Shown: positions 34,801-41,523 of the stretch, in pieces
Numbering within the stretch: position 1 is the stretch's first letter
Layout: each line of letters begins with the position of its first letter
DNA from: a virus
Strand: one strand, 5' to 3'
Length of the DNA stretch: 63,704 bases
IMG/VR virus record: IMGVR_UViG_3300032282_004893
Span: 1-63,704 of that record
Notes under the pieces: model-generated
Databases searched by the model: none
What the model was told of the DNA's origin: nothing
Seen by the model: only the letters and a program-made list of their open reading frames with translations
Position numbers and translations under genes: made by a program

Positions 34801-35599
34801 TTAATTGAAGATTGCTGTGAAGATTTTCTAGTATGAATTTTTCTATGGCTTCTTGATCGTCATTGATATTTTTAGTTTTAAAGACTTTCATTACTCCATC
34901 TTTGGCGTACTGATTAACAAACATTAAATCTCTAATCTCATCAGGGAAGTCTCCAATAATACAAATAGTATTTATCTTTTGCATGGAAGACATAGATTTG
35001 AAACAACTGTCTAAACCAATAAGTGTTTTACAATATTTAACAGCAGACAAACTATACAATATATTGTCAAACGATACAAATTTTACATTTTCAGATTCTT
35101 CTAATCCATAATTCGAAAGCTCTTTTGGTGATCCAAATATCAAATAATTATAGTTGTTGCTAATAATATTTTTTGTTAGCTGTAATGGAATTATTTTAGC
35201 TGGTAGATTAAACTCGTTATAAACTGAAGTAGCAAATCCACTTCTGAATGGGTGTATTCCTATGATATCTTTTTTAGAAGAGAAAGAATTAGCCAAATTT
35301 TCTGCTGCTAAATTGGCTTCTTCGCCAAAATCAAAAGAAGAATAAAATGCCCTAGGAGTTTCTTGTATGTCGTTTTGATTTTCTTTGGCGTGAACTTCTT
35401 TGATAGCGTCTACTTGAGAGTTATGGCTATCCATGTCGTCGAACTGGTAAAAAGAACAATTTGTGGCTCCAGCGTGATCAAATATTTGCTTTACACCTTT
35501 AAAATGAGAATGAACTATGTATTCTGCTTGTGGATAATTTTTAATAAACCAAAAATGCTGTAGCAAGTCTCCGATTCCGCCTCTAATATAAAACTTCAT
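34778..35599 (-). CDS. GT9 (heptosyltransferase)-like protein
   Basis: A 273-residue protein with an N-terminal GGIGDLLQH, as in GT9 enzymes (GxxGD-x2). A later region reads IGIHPFRSG and TLIGLDSCFKSMSSMQKI, the latter resembling the D-[ST]-x2-x-H-[LM]-A-x-A donor-binding motif of ADP-heptosyltransferases. A heptosyltransferase-like enzyme would fit the heptose-kinase-like gene in the same island. It is the first gene of the island, downstream of a strong hairpin. Confidence 0.65.
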   Translation of the reverse strand: MKFYIRGGIGDLLQHFWFIKNYPQAEYIVHSHFKGVKQIFDHAGATNCSFYQFDDMDSHNSQVDAIKEVHAKENQNDIQETPRAFYSSFDFGEEANLAAENLANSFSSKKDIIGIHPFRSGFATSVYNEFNLPAKIIPLQLTKNIISNNYNYLIFGSPKELSNYGLEESENVKFVSFDNILYSLSAVKYCKTLIGLDSCFKSMSSMQKINTICIIGDFPDEIRDLMFVNQYAKDGVMKVFKTKNINDDQEAIEKFILENLHSNLQLNEVQPNS

Positions 35600-35614
35600 A
35601 GGTAAAAATATATT

Positions 35615-35652
35615 AAGGTCTAACTATGGAATTTTCCATAAAATTAGACCTT
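35615..35652 (-). terminator. Long hairpin between the ribonucleotide reductase and glycan genes
   Basis: A 9-bp outer stem (AAGGTCTAA / TTAGACCTT, 35615-35623 with 35644-35652) encloses a 7-bp inner stem (TATGGAA / TTCCATA). On the minus strand it follows the reductase stop by about 20 nt and is trailed by an A/T-rich tract. A terminator is likely. It could also protect or attenuate the glycan operon mRNA. Confidence 0.65.
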
Positions 35653-35672
35653 AACTTTATTGTTTTTAATTG

Positions 35673-37643
35673 TTAGCGAATAGGGCAAGCGCCAGAAGAG
35701 CATTCAGCCATATCAAGCATTTCACTGCTGTTTATAGATAAGGATGAGATAGGCTTAACTTTAGAAGAAGCTGACAGATAAGTTTCTTCATCAATTTCTT
35801 GATAGGGAGCTTGTTTAAACCCATGATTTTTAAATAATAAAAAGCTAACGCTCTTAATATTATGCTCGTAGTTATTTTTTAGCCAGATTTTTAAGGATTC
35901 AAGTTCTTCTGGTTTATAATACGCTGTTACAGAAACGGCGTTATCAGACCAGTCTGTCTGTAGTTTCTTAACCATGTCAAGCTGCTTCAGTACGTCCATA
36001 TCCTTGGCAAGTATGGAGCCTTCAGGAGTTTTACATGGGAAATAGACTACTACAGTATCCCTATTTTCTGTGCCATCAAAATTAACCAAAAACTCAACAT
36101 GATAACCCATGTCCTTGCAGATTTGGACTAGATTATCAGAACTAGACATGCGCACGGTCCTCATGTAATACTGACTGAAGGCCGGGTGAACTCCGGGGGT
36201 TGCTCCGCCAAGAAGACTTAGCGTCCCAGAAGGCTTGACAGTCGTGAGCTTAATGCTCTCAGGCCATCCGCGATGCTTGCTCCAAGCTTTATCGAAAGAG
36301 CGTAAAGAAATATAACAGTCATCAAGCCAATCAAGCTTGTGTAAAGACTGACAAACGCCAGTAATACCAAGGCCGAGACGCATATTTTTATGGACAATTT
36401 TGTTAGTTTCTTCATGGATGAAAGGCAAGGAAGCTATTGCTTTTTGAGTTTTATAAAGAAGTGTGGCGCAATCAATTAGTTCTTCTTTAGATTCGATATT
36501 GTTTAAATATAGTTCGCACAGGTTACAACATTCGTAATTTGAAAGACTTATCTCAGCGCATGGGTTAGTCATTTCGCAATTATCAAAATCTGTAGGATAC
36601 ATTGAATTGTTGGAGATGAGCCCATCTTTAATTCTTCCAAATTTTTGAGACAATGGAAGATTAAAAAACCCATAAGGCTCTCCATTAGCATATCCGCTAT
36701 CTTGATTTATTTCATATCCGTTTTTCCAAACCTCTTCAAGCACATGACTATAGCTATCGGCGTATATCGTGTTGTTGCTCATAGCTCTCCAATTGGGAAC
36801 GTTTCCAGTTCCCCAGTTTTTAGCGCGAAGATATAAGATGTCGTCTGGATCGCCTAGAGCAATCTCAGCGCTTCTACGAACATTGCCAGCAACAACAATG
36901 CTGCCGATGATATTGCAAATATCCAAAACATCAATTGAACGAAGTTTTTTTCCTTCTCTGGATTGAAATATCTTTGTGATTTTATCGATTCCATCAATAA
37001 GGATTTGTGGACCGCTAGCTTTTCCCCCAAAGCCCTTGATCGGCTCACCATACCCACGAATAAGGATCGTAGAGTAAGAGAACGATTTGCCAGACACATA
37101 GAACGCATCAAGAACATTCGAAAGTAAGTTAACCCACCCTTCGCGCTTGTCTGGAACGATATAATCAGCATCTTTAGTGCCTTCATGTATAACAGTTACA
37201 CCTTTCTTTATTTTGGGGAGTTCATGAACATCTTCTCTGCGAATGCTATAGCCAACTCCGCCTCCAAGCATCAAGTTTTCAAAAAGGAATAAAAATGCTT
37301 TTGGCTCTCTCATGGCAACTGCCCAGCAATTTAAAAGAGAATTAGCCCCAAACCTATCAACAGTAGAGGTGCCTAGTTGCCATAGCATTCTTCCAGCAAA
37401 ATTGCATTTAAGATTAAAAACATAATCATAAATTCTCTCAGCTTCGTCTTTGGTATATCCTGCGCCGATTTTTTGCGCACCATTAACGCAGCGCTCTACC
37501 GTTTCAAACCATTCCTCTGTGGAGCCATCGTCCTTGTTTCTAGCGTAGGTTCTTTTGTATACAATATAACCTAATCCGTTAAAACCCCAGTTCGGTTGTC
37601 TGTTTTTATATTTATTTAAGAAGTCTTTTGAAATGATGCTCAT
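35673..37643 (-). CDS. nrdJ: Adenosylcobalamin-dependent (class II) ribonucleotide reductase
   Basis: A 656-residue monomeric reductase of the Lactobacillus RTPR type. NCWAV near residue 105 and NPCAEISL hold the redox and catalytic Asn/Cys/Glu residues. NYECCNLCEL follows, and the C-terminus ECSSGACPIR has the CxxxxC pair that is re-reduced by thioredoxin. VKPSGTLSLLGGATPG is the conserved substrate-phosphate loop. It makes dNTPs for phage replication without oxygen or iron, but needs host coenzyme B12. It has its own promoter-like element and is followed by a hairpin. Confidence 0.95.
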   Translation of the reverse strand: MSIISKDFLNKYKNRQPNWGFNGLGYIVYKRTYARNKDDGSTEEWFETVERCVNGAQKIGAGYTKDEAERIYDYVFNLKCNFAGRMLWQLGTSTVDRFGANSLLNCWAVAMREPKAFLFLFENLMLGGGVGYSIRREDVHELPKIKKGVTVIHEGTKDADYIVPDKREGWVNLLSNVLDAFYVSGKSFSYSTILIRGYGEPIKGFGGKASGPQILIDGIDKITKIFQSREGKKLRSIDVLDICNIIGSIVVAGNVRRSAEIALGDPDDILYLRAKNWGTGNVPNWRAMSNNTIYADSYSHVLEEVWKNGYEINQDSGYANGEPYGFFNLPLSQKFGRIKDGLISNNSMYPTDFDNCEMTNPCAEISLSNYECCNLCELYLNNIESKEELIDCATLLYKTQKAIASLPFIHEETNKIVHKNMRLGLGITGVCQSLHKLDWLDDCYISLRSFDKAWSKHRGWPESIKLTTVKPSGTLSLLGGATPGVHPAFSQYYMRTVRMSSSDNLVQICKDMGYHVEFLVNFDGTENRDTVVVYFPCKTPEGSILAKDMDVLKQLDMVKKLQTDWSDNAVSVTAYYKPEELESLKIWLKNNYEHNIKSVSFLLFKNHGFKQAPYQEIDEETYLSASSKVKPISSLSINSSEMLDMAECSSGACPIR

Positions 37644-37651
37644 AATAAGGG

Positions 37652-37679
37652 GTAATGATTACACATTAATGACGTTCAA
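37652..37679 (-). promoter_or_regulatory. Early-type promoter for nrdJ
   Basis: TTGAAC (37674-37679, minus) and CATTAC (37652-37657) are 16 nt apart, and the ATG at 37643 follows after 8 nt. The -35 to start distance of 30 nt matches the other elements in the window. A GTGTAAT string lies within the spacer, probably by chance. Confidence 0.45.
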
Positions 37680-37684
37680 TAGAA

Positions 37685-38056
37685 TTAGTCAAGTTGAATT
37701 TTCGGCATTTCTGAAGGGTTTATTTTTTCTTTGTATTTCATTCCTTTTCTTTTTTTAGAATAAGACTCTTCAGCTTTCTTTTTTACAGGGTCTTCGCCAT
37801 GAATTTTAGCTCTTTTGTCGCTTAATTCTTTGGAATAGTCCCAAATTTCTCCCATTGTACCTTTCATTTTACCAGTCTTTTCTACAAATTGAGTAGCGGA
37901 TTCTGGGTTGATTTGAGAATCAATAGATGCATTAGGTACTGTAAACACTCTTTCATACTCAATTCCATTCTCTGAGTATTTATGATCTTCGTTCATGAAT
38001 TGGAAAACTTGAACAATAGAACCATTTTTAGGATTTTTAAAAAGGTAGAATGGCAT
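37685..38056 (-). CDS. Conserved-looking small phage protein, FmdB-like start without cysteines
   Basis: A 123-residue basic protein. The start MPFYLFKNPKNG resembles the first strand of FmdB zinc ribbons (MPxYxYxC), but the whole protein has no cysteine. A middle segment ends in TVPNASIDSQ, and a Lys-rich tail (EESYSKKRKGMKYKEK) follows. Similar proteins occur beside structural or nucleotide genes in marine T4-like phages (from memory). The function is unknown. Confidence 0.65.
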   Translation of the reverse strand: MPFYLFKNPKNGSIVQVFQFMNEDHKYSENGIEYERVFTVPNASIDSQINPESATQFVEKTGKMKGTMGEIWDYSKELSDKRAKIHGEDPVKKKAEESYSKKRKGMKYKEKINPSEMPKIQLD

Positions 38057-38057
38057 A

Positions 38058-39140
38058 TTAAATCATCAATAAAAGTTTGTTTGCTAAATCAGAATATTTA
38101 AATTCTTCTTTGATCTTCAATCCGCTTTCATTTACTCTATTTTCTTTTACTCTAGCTATCGCTAACTCGCATCCATATATGAAAGCTTCGTCATCAAAGT
38201 CATAAATATAACCTTGATTAAAAGAAGAGCCTTTTTGGAAAAACTTGTCATCATAAACTTCAATTTTTCCATTTGGCTCTACAAGAACTGAGTTTTCATT
38301 CGTGGCCCATTCTTTATATGCAGTTGCATTTAATATAACAGCGTGTTTTCCTAAAGCTACAGATTGGAACTCTGGCAAGCCCCAGCCCTCACCGCCAGAC
38401 ATTCCAATAACAATATCTGAAGAGTTCAAATAATCATTATATATTGAATTCTTCGGCATATGATTTAAGAATGATATATTAAAGAAAGACTGACTTTCCA
38501 ATATATTTCCATATATTAATTTAAGTTCGTTAGGATCAGGATAAAATTGATTATGGATTGCGCACTGTAGCGCGTAACGCTTGTCTTTGCCGAATTTTTT
38601 AGCCCACGCTTTTATAATTTTAGCGTGGTGCTTACGTTTTTCAAATTTACCGCAAAGATTAAATGTTATTCTTTCGTCGTCAAAATATTTTTTGTTTGTC
38701 GGTTTGAAATGAAGAGAATCAAAACCAAGTTTGCACATTTCAGTTTTTAATCCGTGATGTTCAAAAATAGATTTTGTAAAAGAAGATGTGACACAAAGCT
38801 TGCTGTATTTTGCTATATTTATTTCAGCTTTAGTAAGTTGATCTGTTTCATGAAAAGTAAGTAAGACTTGATTGTCTGAGTAAGTTCTCCACGAATCATT
38901 AATATGCCACAGCCTGATAATAGGAGTTTCTCTGCTGTGTTTAAATAAAGATAATTGATGATTAGAAGTTATCCATTTTATGAATCCTTCATCAAAGTCG
39001 TAAGCCGAAATATCTATTGGGTGATCAGAAGCTTTGAAAATAGATGGGTGAAGGCCCATCTTATAAAATTCGTAAAGTAAATTAAAACTTACTTGACCGA
39101 AACTTAAGCTATTTAATGGAAGCTGTACAGAAAAGTTCAT
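38058..39140 (-). CDS. GT4-family glycosyltransferase
   Basis: A 360-residue GT-B protein. The N-terminal domain has SLSFGQVSFNLL as the first glycine-rich turn. The C-terminal domain starts FNLCGKFEKRKHHAKIIKAW, and SSDIVIGMSGGEGWGLPEFQSVALGK is, in its parts, the group-1 donor site with both glutamates. It transfers a sugar from a nucleotide donor with retention; substrates are unknown. Its ATG lies directly after the T-run of a terminator hairpin, leaving no room for a conventional leader. Confidence 0.85.
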   Translation of the reverse strand: MNFSVQLPLNSLSFGQVSFNLLYEFYKMGLHPSIFKASDHPIDISAYDFDEGFIKWITSNHQLSLFKHSRETPIIRLWHINDSWRTYSDNQVLLTFHETDQLTKAEINIAKYSKLCVTSSFTKSIFEHHGLKTEMCKLGFDSLHFKPTNKKYFDDERITFNLCGKFEKRKHHAKIIKAWAKKFGKDKRYALQCAIHNQFYPDPNELKLIYGNILESQSFFNISFLNHMPKNSIYNDYLNSSDIVIGMSGGEGWGLPEFQSVALGKHAVILNATAYKEWATNENSVLVEPNGKIEVYDDKFFQKGSSFNQGYIYDFDDEAFIYGCELAIARVKENRVNESGLKIKEEFKYSDLANKLLLMI

Positions 39141-39170
39141 AAAAAAACCTACCTATTGTTATAGGTAGGT
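39141..39170 (-). terminator. Rho-independent terminator touching the next start codon
   Basis: A perfect 10-bp stem (ACCTACCTAT / ATAGGTAGGT, 39147-39156 and 39161-39170) with a TGTT loop is followed on the minus strand by seven T residues (39147-39141) and then immediately by the ATG of the GT4 gene at 39140. It closes the transcript from 39202-39504. It also raises the question of how the next gene is transcribed. Confidence 0.85.
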
Positions 39171-39201
39171 GAAAAAGATTTTCTATATTTTTTAGTCCTT
39201 T

Positions 39202-39504
39202 TTATAGGACATCAGCTTCGTCGAGCACTGGCTCTGGCTTAGCGATCTTTTTGCTTTCGTGTTTAACAGGCTGGGCGGAATTCGCATTATCTTCAGACTT
39301 CTTCTCCGAAAGATATATCCTGAAGTCCGGAGCCTTATCCGTCTTCTTATCCTTGTTGGAAAAAATGACAACGTCAATTTTCCCCTCCAATGATGTCTGG
39401 ATATGGCCGGTCATATATTTCTGGCTCTTATCTTTGCTGAGTTTAGTCCATAATGCACCAACCTCGCGTCTGTTCCACTTGTTTTCGTTTGCGTTCTCGT
39501 TCAT
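39202..39504 (-). CDS. DUF736-like small protein
   Basis: A 100-residue protein. WNRREVGALWTKLSKD, TGHIQTS and APDFRIYLSE match the pattern of DUF736/related single-domain proteins (G-x-L-W-k...y.sG.i...PD.RvylSe). The last 30 residues are a Lys/Glu/Pro-rich acidic tail ending DEADVL. It may bind single-stranded DNA, given the beta-rich core and acidic tip, but this is a guess. It has a good promoter upstream and a terminator downstream, so it is probably a strongly expressed single-gene unit. Confidence 0.65.
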   Translation of the reverse strand: MNENANENKWNRREVGALWTKLSKDKSQKYMTGHIQTSLEGKIDVVIFSNKDKKTDKAPDFRIYLSEKKSEDNANSAQPVKHESKKIAKPEPVLDEADVL

Positions 39505-39511
39505 TCAATAT

Positions 39512-39540
39512 AATATGGGTCAAAGACTTACAAAAGTCAA
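39512..39540 (-). promoter_or_regulatory. Early-type promoter of the DUF736-like gene
   Basis: TTGACT (39535-39540, minus), 17-nt spacer, CATATT (39512-39517), then 7 nt to the ATG at 39504. The -35 box ends 30 nt before the start codon, giving a nearly leaderless mRNA. It overlaps the last codons of the sigma-factor gene. Confidence 0.65.
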
Positions 39541-40148
39541 ACAAAATCGACAAAATCTTTGCTCGTAACTTTATTTTTCAAGAAAATTCTTGTCTTTTCG
39601 TGAAGATTGATTGCTGTTTGAGTGCTAACCCCAAGTTTTTTGGCGATAGAATTCCAAGTAGCCAGCTTCTCCTCTCCTGAGAAATACCTAAGCTCATACA
39701 CCTTTTTTATCCTTTCATCTTTGAGAGAAGACAGCAGAGAATTTAAATACTCAAATGTCTCATTGTTTTTATCAAAAGATAATACAATATCCTTGTTATT
39801 AAAGAAATCTATTTTATTATCCTCAGAAACTATATATTTCTTGTTTGAGTTAATATAATTCAAAAAATGATACTTGACGCAGTTGCAAAACCAAGTTGAA
39901 AACTTCGTTTTCTGCTTCGCATCGAAAGATTTTACTGCTTTATAAAGAATAAAGTCCTTCTCAGCTTTAATATCACTTATATTCATTCCAGCCCTCATCA
40001 AGGCTGAAGAATATTTCTGAACTATCGAGTAGTAAAAGTTATCGTATCCTTTTGATAGAGATACGAAACTATCGTTACAGTTAAGATCTTTAATTTTCTT
40101 TATTAATCTTAACTCATCCTTGTTAATATTGTTTTTTACTTTAGCCAT
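39537..40148 (-). CDS. Phage sigma-70-like RNA polymerase sigma factor
   Basis: A 203-residue protein. AVKSFDAKQKTKFSTWFCNCVKYHFLNYI is, in pieces, a sigma region 2 (Y/F-D-x-x-x-x-x-K-F-x-T-W). The C-terminal part (LKDERIKKVYELRYF...TWNSIAKKLGVSTQTAINL) is a region 4 helix-turn-helix. Regions 1 and 3 are absent, as in small phage sigma factors such as T4 gp55. It should direct host RNA polymerase to phage (probably late) promoters. AAAGGA, 9 nt before the ATG, is a Shine-Dalgarno sequence that is occluded in a predicted hairpin; a long structured leader precedes it. Confidence 0.82.
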   Translation of the reverse strand: MAKVKNNINKDELRLIKKIKDLNCNDSFVSLSKGYDNFYYSIVQKYSSALMRAGMNISDIKAEKDFILYKAVKSFDAKQKTKFSTWFCNCVKYHFLNYINSNKKYIVSEDNKIDFFNNKDIVLSFDKNNETFEYLNSLLSSLKDERIKKVYELRYFSGEEKLATWNSIAKKLGVSTQTAINLHEKTRIFLKNKVTSKDFVDFV

Positions 40149-40150
40149 AG

Positions 40151-40177
40151 TGTTTTCCTTTTAGACATTGGAAAACA
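40151..40177 (-). promoter_or_regulatory. Hairpin sequestering the Shine-Dalgarno of the sigma gene
   Basis: On the minus strand TGTTTTCC pairs with GGAAAACA (8 bp, 11-nt loop). The 3' arm includes most of the AAAGGA ribosome-binding site of the sigma gene, 9 nt before its ATG. When folded it should block translation. The 5' arm directly follows the second copy of the repeated module GGCGATGGCT, so module folding could control the hairpin. Confidence 0.6.
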
Positions 40178-40226
40178 GCCATCGCCTTTATAACTTTTCC
40201 CTGAGTTGGCTTTTAAGAAATAGCAG
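40175..40226 (-). repeat. Repeated RNA module, copy B (sigma-proximal)
   Basis: Minus strand: CTGCTA...CTTAAAAGCC-AACTCA-GGGAAAA...GGCGATGGCTGT. It shares its block order and sequence with copy A at 40373-40416, with an 8-nt insertion (GTTATAAA-like) after GGGAAAA. AGCCA and TGGCT inside the module can pair. Confidence 0.7.
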
Positions 40227-40372
40227 GTCAACTGAAATTGTTAGATTTCAGTTTATTTAACCCAATCCTACCCGCTTCAGTCATCGCATCCCCGGCTTTA
40301 GTGAGTCCGTGTAGCTCGCGACTAAGATTGGCTATTTTCTGCTAACTGTTTACGGTTGACTTTTTTTTCGAC

Positions 40373-40416
40373 ACAGCCATCGCCTTTTCCCTTGAGAGGA
40401 TTTAAGTTTCTAGCAG
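40373..40416 (-). repeat. Repeated RNA module, copy A
   Basis: Minus strand: CTGCTA...ACTTAAATCC-TCTCA-AGGGAAAA-GGCGATGGCTGT. Its CTGCTA can pair with TAGCAG about 75 nt downstream, closing a stem around the module. The same TAGCAG could instead pair with CTGCTA of copy B, so two mutually exclusive folds are possible. Confidence 0.7.
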
Positions 40417-40590
40417 TTTTTCACAGGGGCCTTTAGGACGCCGCTTCTCCCGAACTAACGCTGGGATTTCTCCCAACCGCCTGTGGTCTTTTTACGGGCT
40501 TGTTGTCTCTTACGAGTTTTAAATGGGTTTCCCCAAGTGAGCATGGTTTTGCTCTAGCTACCACCAACACCGCACAGTAAGTTAAAAAGA

Positions 40591-40618
40591 ACAATGATCC
40601 GTTTCCCTTGAAAGTCAA
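40591..40618 (-). promoter_or_regulatory. Promoter upstream of the structured RNA
   Basis: TTGACT (40613-40618, minus), 16-nt spacer, CATTGT (40591-40596), the same pair of boxes seen upstream of several protein genes. No start codon lies at the usual distance, so here it would initiate a non-coding transcript or the long leader of the sigma gene. Confidence 0.6.
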
Positions 40619-40619
40619 G

Positions 40620-41027
40620 TTACTTCTGCAAATCTTTTGGCGAAACTTTAGATGCAATAAATATTAAATTTTTAATATCTTTTTCCGTTATATTTTTCGG
40701 ATCGCTCTTTTCGGCTTCGTTTTGGAGAACTTCGCAGACGTTATTTATTACACTCGAAATTCCAGCAGCAAGAAGATAGTTGAGTTCGATTTGCTGAGAA
40801 AATGCCTCTAGCGACTTAAATAAAATCCAGTAATCAGATCCTCCAACTGAACAGCTTCTGAGCAGACCAGAAGTTTCCATATCCTTCAACGCACATCTTA
40901 AAGCGGCTTCGTCTTCCTCTTCGTTTTCTGTAACCATTACGATTTCTTTAAAATGGGTTTTTAAATTTAAAACAGTTTTTTTGTTGAAAAACTCATTGAT
41001 TAACTGATAAGCATCTAAAATAGTCAT
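40620..41027 (-). CDS. Unknown acidic protein
   Basis: A 135-residue, mostly helical protein with an acidic run (ENEEEDE) near residue 35. The first half has a winged-helix-like spacing (ALRCALKDMETSGLLRSCSVGGSDYWILF: helix, turn, two strands). No family is recognised. It is divergent from the dUTPase gene, and each has its own promoter-like element in the 76-nt gap. It may be a small early regulator, inferred from fold impression and position only. Confidence 0.6.
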   Translation of the reverse strand: MTILDAYQLINEFFNKKTVLNLKTHFKEIVMVTENEEEDEAALRCALKDMETSGLLRSCSVGGSDYWILFKSLEAFSQQIELNYLLAAGISSVINNVCEVLQNEAEKSDPKNITEKDIKNLIFIASKVSPKDLQK

Positions 41028-41034
41028 ATTAACA

Positions 41035-41061
41035 GTATTACAATAAAATAAAAAAAATCAA
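41035..41061 (-). promoter_or_regulatory. Possible promoter of the minus-strand divergent gene
   Basis: TTGATT (41056-41061, minus) ends 28 nt before the ATG at 41027. A TAATAC/AATACT hexamer occupies the -10 place after a 15-16-nt spacer. It partly abuts the plus-strand promoter, forming a compact divergent control region. Confidence 0.45.
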
Positions 41062-41069
41062 CTTTTAAA

Positions 41070-41098
41070 TTGACTTTTGTTCTTTCATATCCCATAAT
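41070..41098 (+). promoter_or_regulatory. Early-type promoter of the dUTPase gene
   Basis: TTGACT (41070-41075), exactly 17 nt, CATAAT (41093-41098), then 5 nt to the GTG start at 41104. This is the clearest example of the class. The start codon lies where transcription should begin, and no Shine-Dalgarno sequence is present. Confidence 0.7.
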
Positions 41099-41103
41099 CA
41101 AGC

Positions 41104-41523
41104 GTGGATGTTTTTATAAAACTTTTAAGTGACGTGGCTAAAACCCCGACCCAAGGGACAGCTTTTTCGGCTGGGTATGACCTTTACTCCGCAGAAAGCA
41201 CAACGATTGCCAGATTTGCAAGAAAGTTAATCAAGACAAATATTAGCTTGGCTATTCCCATTAATTATTATGGAAGGATAGCTCCTAGGTCTGGTTTAGC
41301 TTTTAAAAACGGTATAGATGTTATGGCTGGAGTTATAGACTCCGACTATAGAGGTGATATTGGTGTAATATTATATAACACGGACGAAAAGGAATTCGTA
41401 GTTAATGTTGGCGACAAGATCGCTCAAATAATCATAGAACCATGCGCTTATTCAAACTTTGTAATATCAAAAGAATTGCCAGCTTCTAAGCGTGGAGATG
41501 GTGGTTATGGACATACTGGCTAA
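41104..41523 (+). CDS. dut: dUTPase
   Basis: A 139-residue trimeric dUTP pyrophosphatase starting at GTG. All five motifs are visible: AGYDLYSAE, APRSGLAFK, GVIDSDYRGDIGV, DKIAQIII, and the C-terminal glycine-rich RGDGGYGHTG arm with Asp and Gly-Tyr-Gly-His in place of the usual SGGFGST pattern. It lowers dUTP and supplies dUMP during phage DNA synthesis. It is the first gene of a plus-strand early cluster. Confidence 0.95.
   Translation: MDVFIKLLSDVAKTPTQGTAFSAGYDLYSAESTTIARFARKLIKTNISLAIPINYYGRIAPRSGLAFKNGIDVMAGVIDSDYRGDIGVILYNTDEKEFVVNVGDKIAQIIIEPCAYSNFVISKELPASKRGDGGYGHTG

Larger units (their letters stand above)
40149..40590 (-). ncRNA. GC-rich structured RNA / long leader upstream of sigma gene
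   Basis: About 440 nt without a convincing gene. I counted 34 G/C in 60 nt at 40441-40500, far above the AT-rich surroundings. Read on the minus strand it shows GNRA hairpins (TGGG-GAAA-CCCA, CTC-GTAA-GAG, TGGGA-GAAA-TCCCA). It also has a closed domain CACAGG...CCTGTG (5'-3' on the minus strand), a multibranch unit CCAATC...GATTGG, and a hairpin AACTGAAAT/ATTTCAGTT. A promoter-like element precedes it and the sigma gene follows. It may be a stand-alone phage ncRNA, a riboswitch-like leader, or both. I do not recognise its family. Confidence 0.6.

Noticed and set aside
36218-37186. Short ORFs on both strands inside nrdJ
   Set aside because: They are frame shadows of a highly conserved enzyme gene.
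40149-40590. Group I intron, tmRNA, RNase P RNA or fluoride riboswitch
   Set aside because: GGCGATGG recalls the fluoride element and GGGGAAAC a group I P4, but the other conserved parts (TTCGCC and CCTAC, or the P7 strands, or tRNA-like ends) are absent. The identity is left open.
40433-40657. 74-aa minus-strand ORF in the structured region
   Set aside because: The promoter at 40591-40618 lies inside it, its composition follows RNA stems, and no family pattern is seen.
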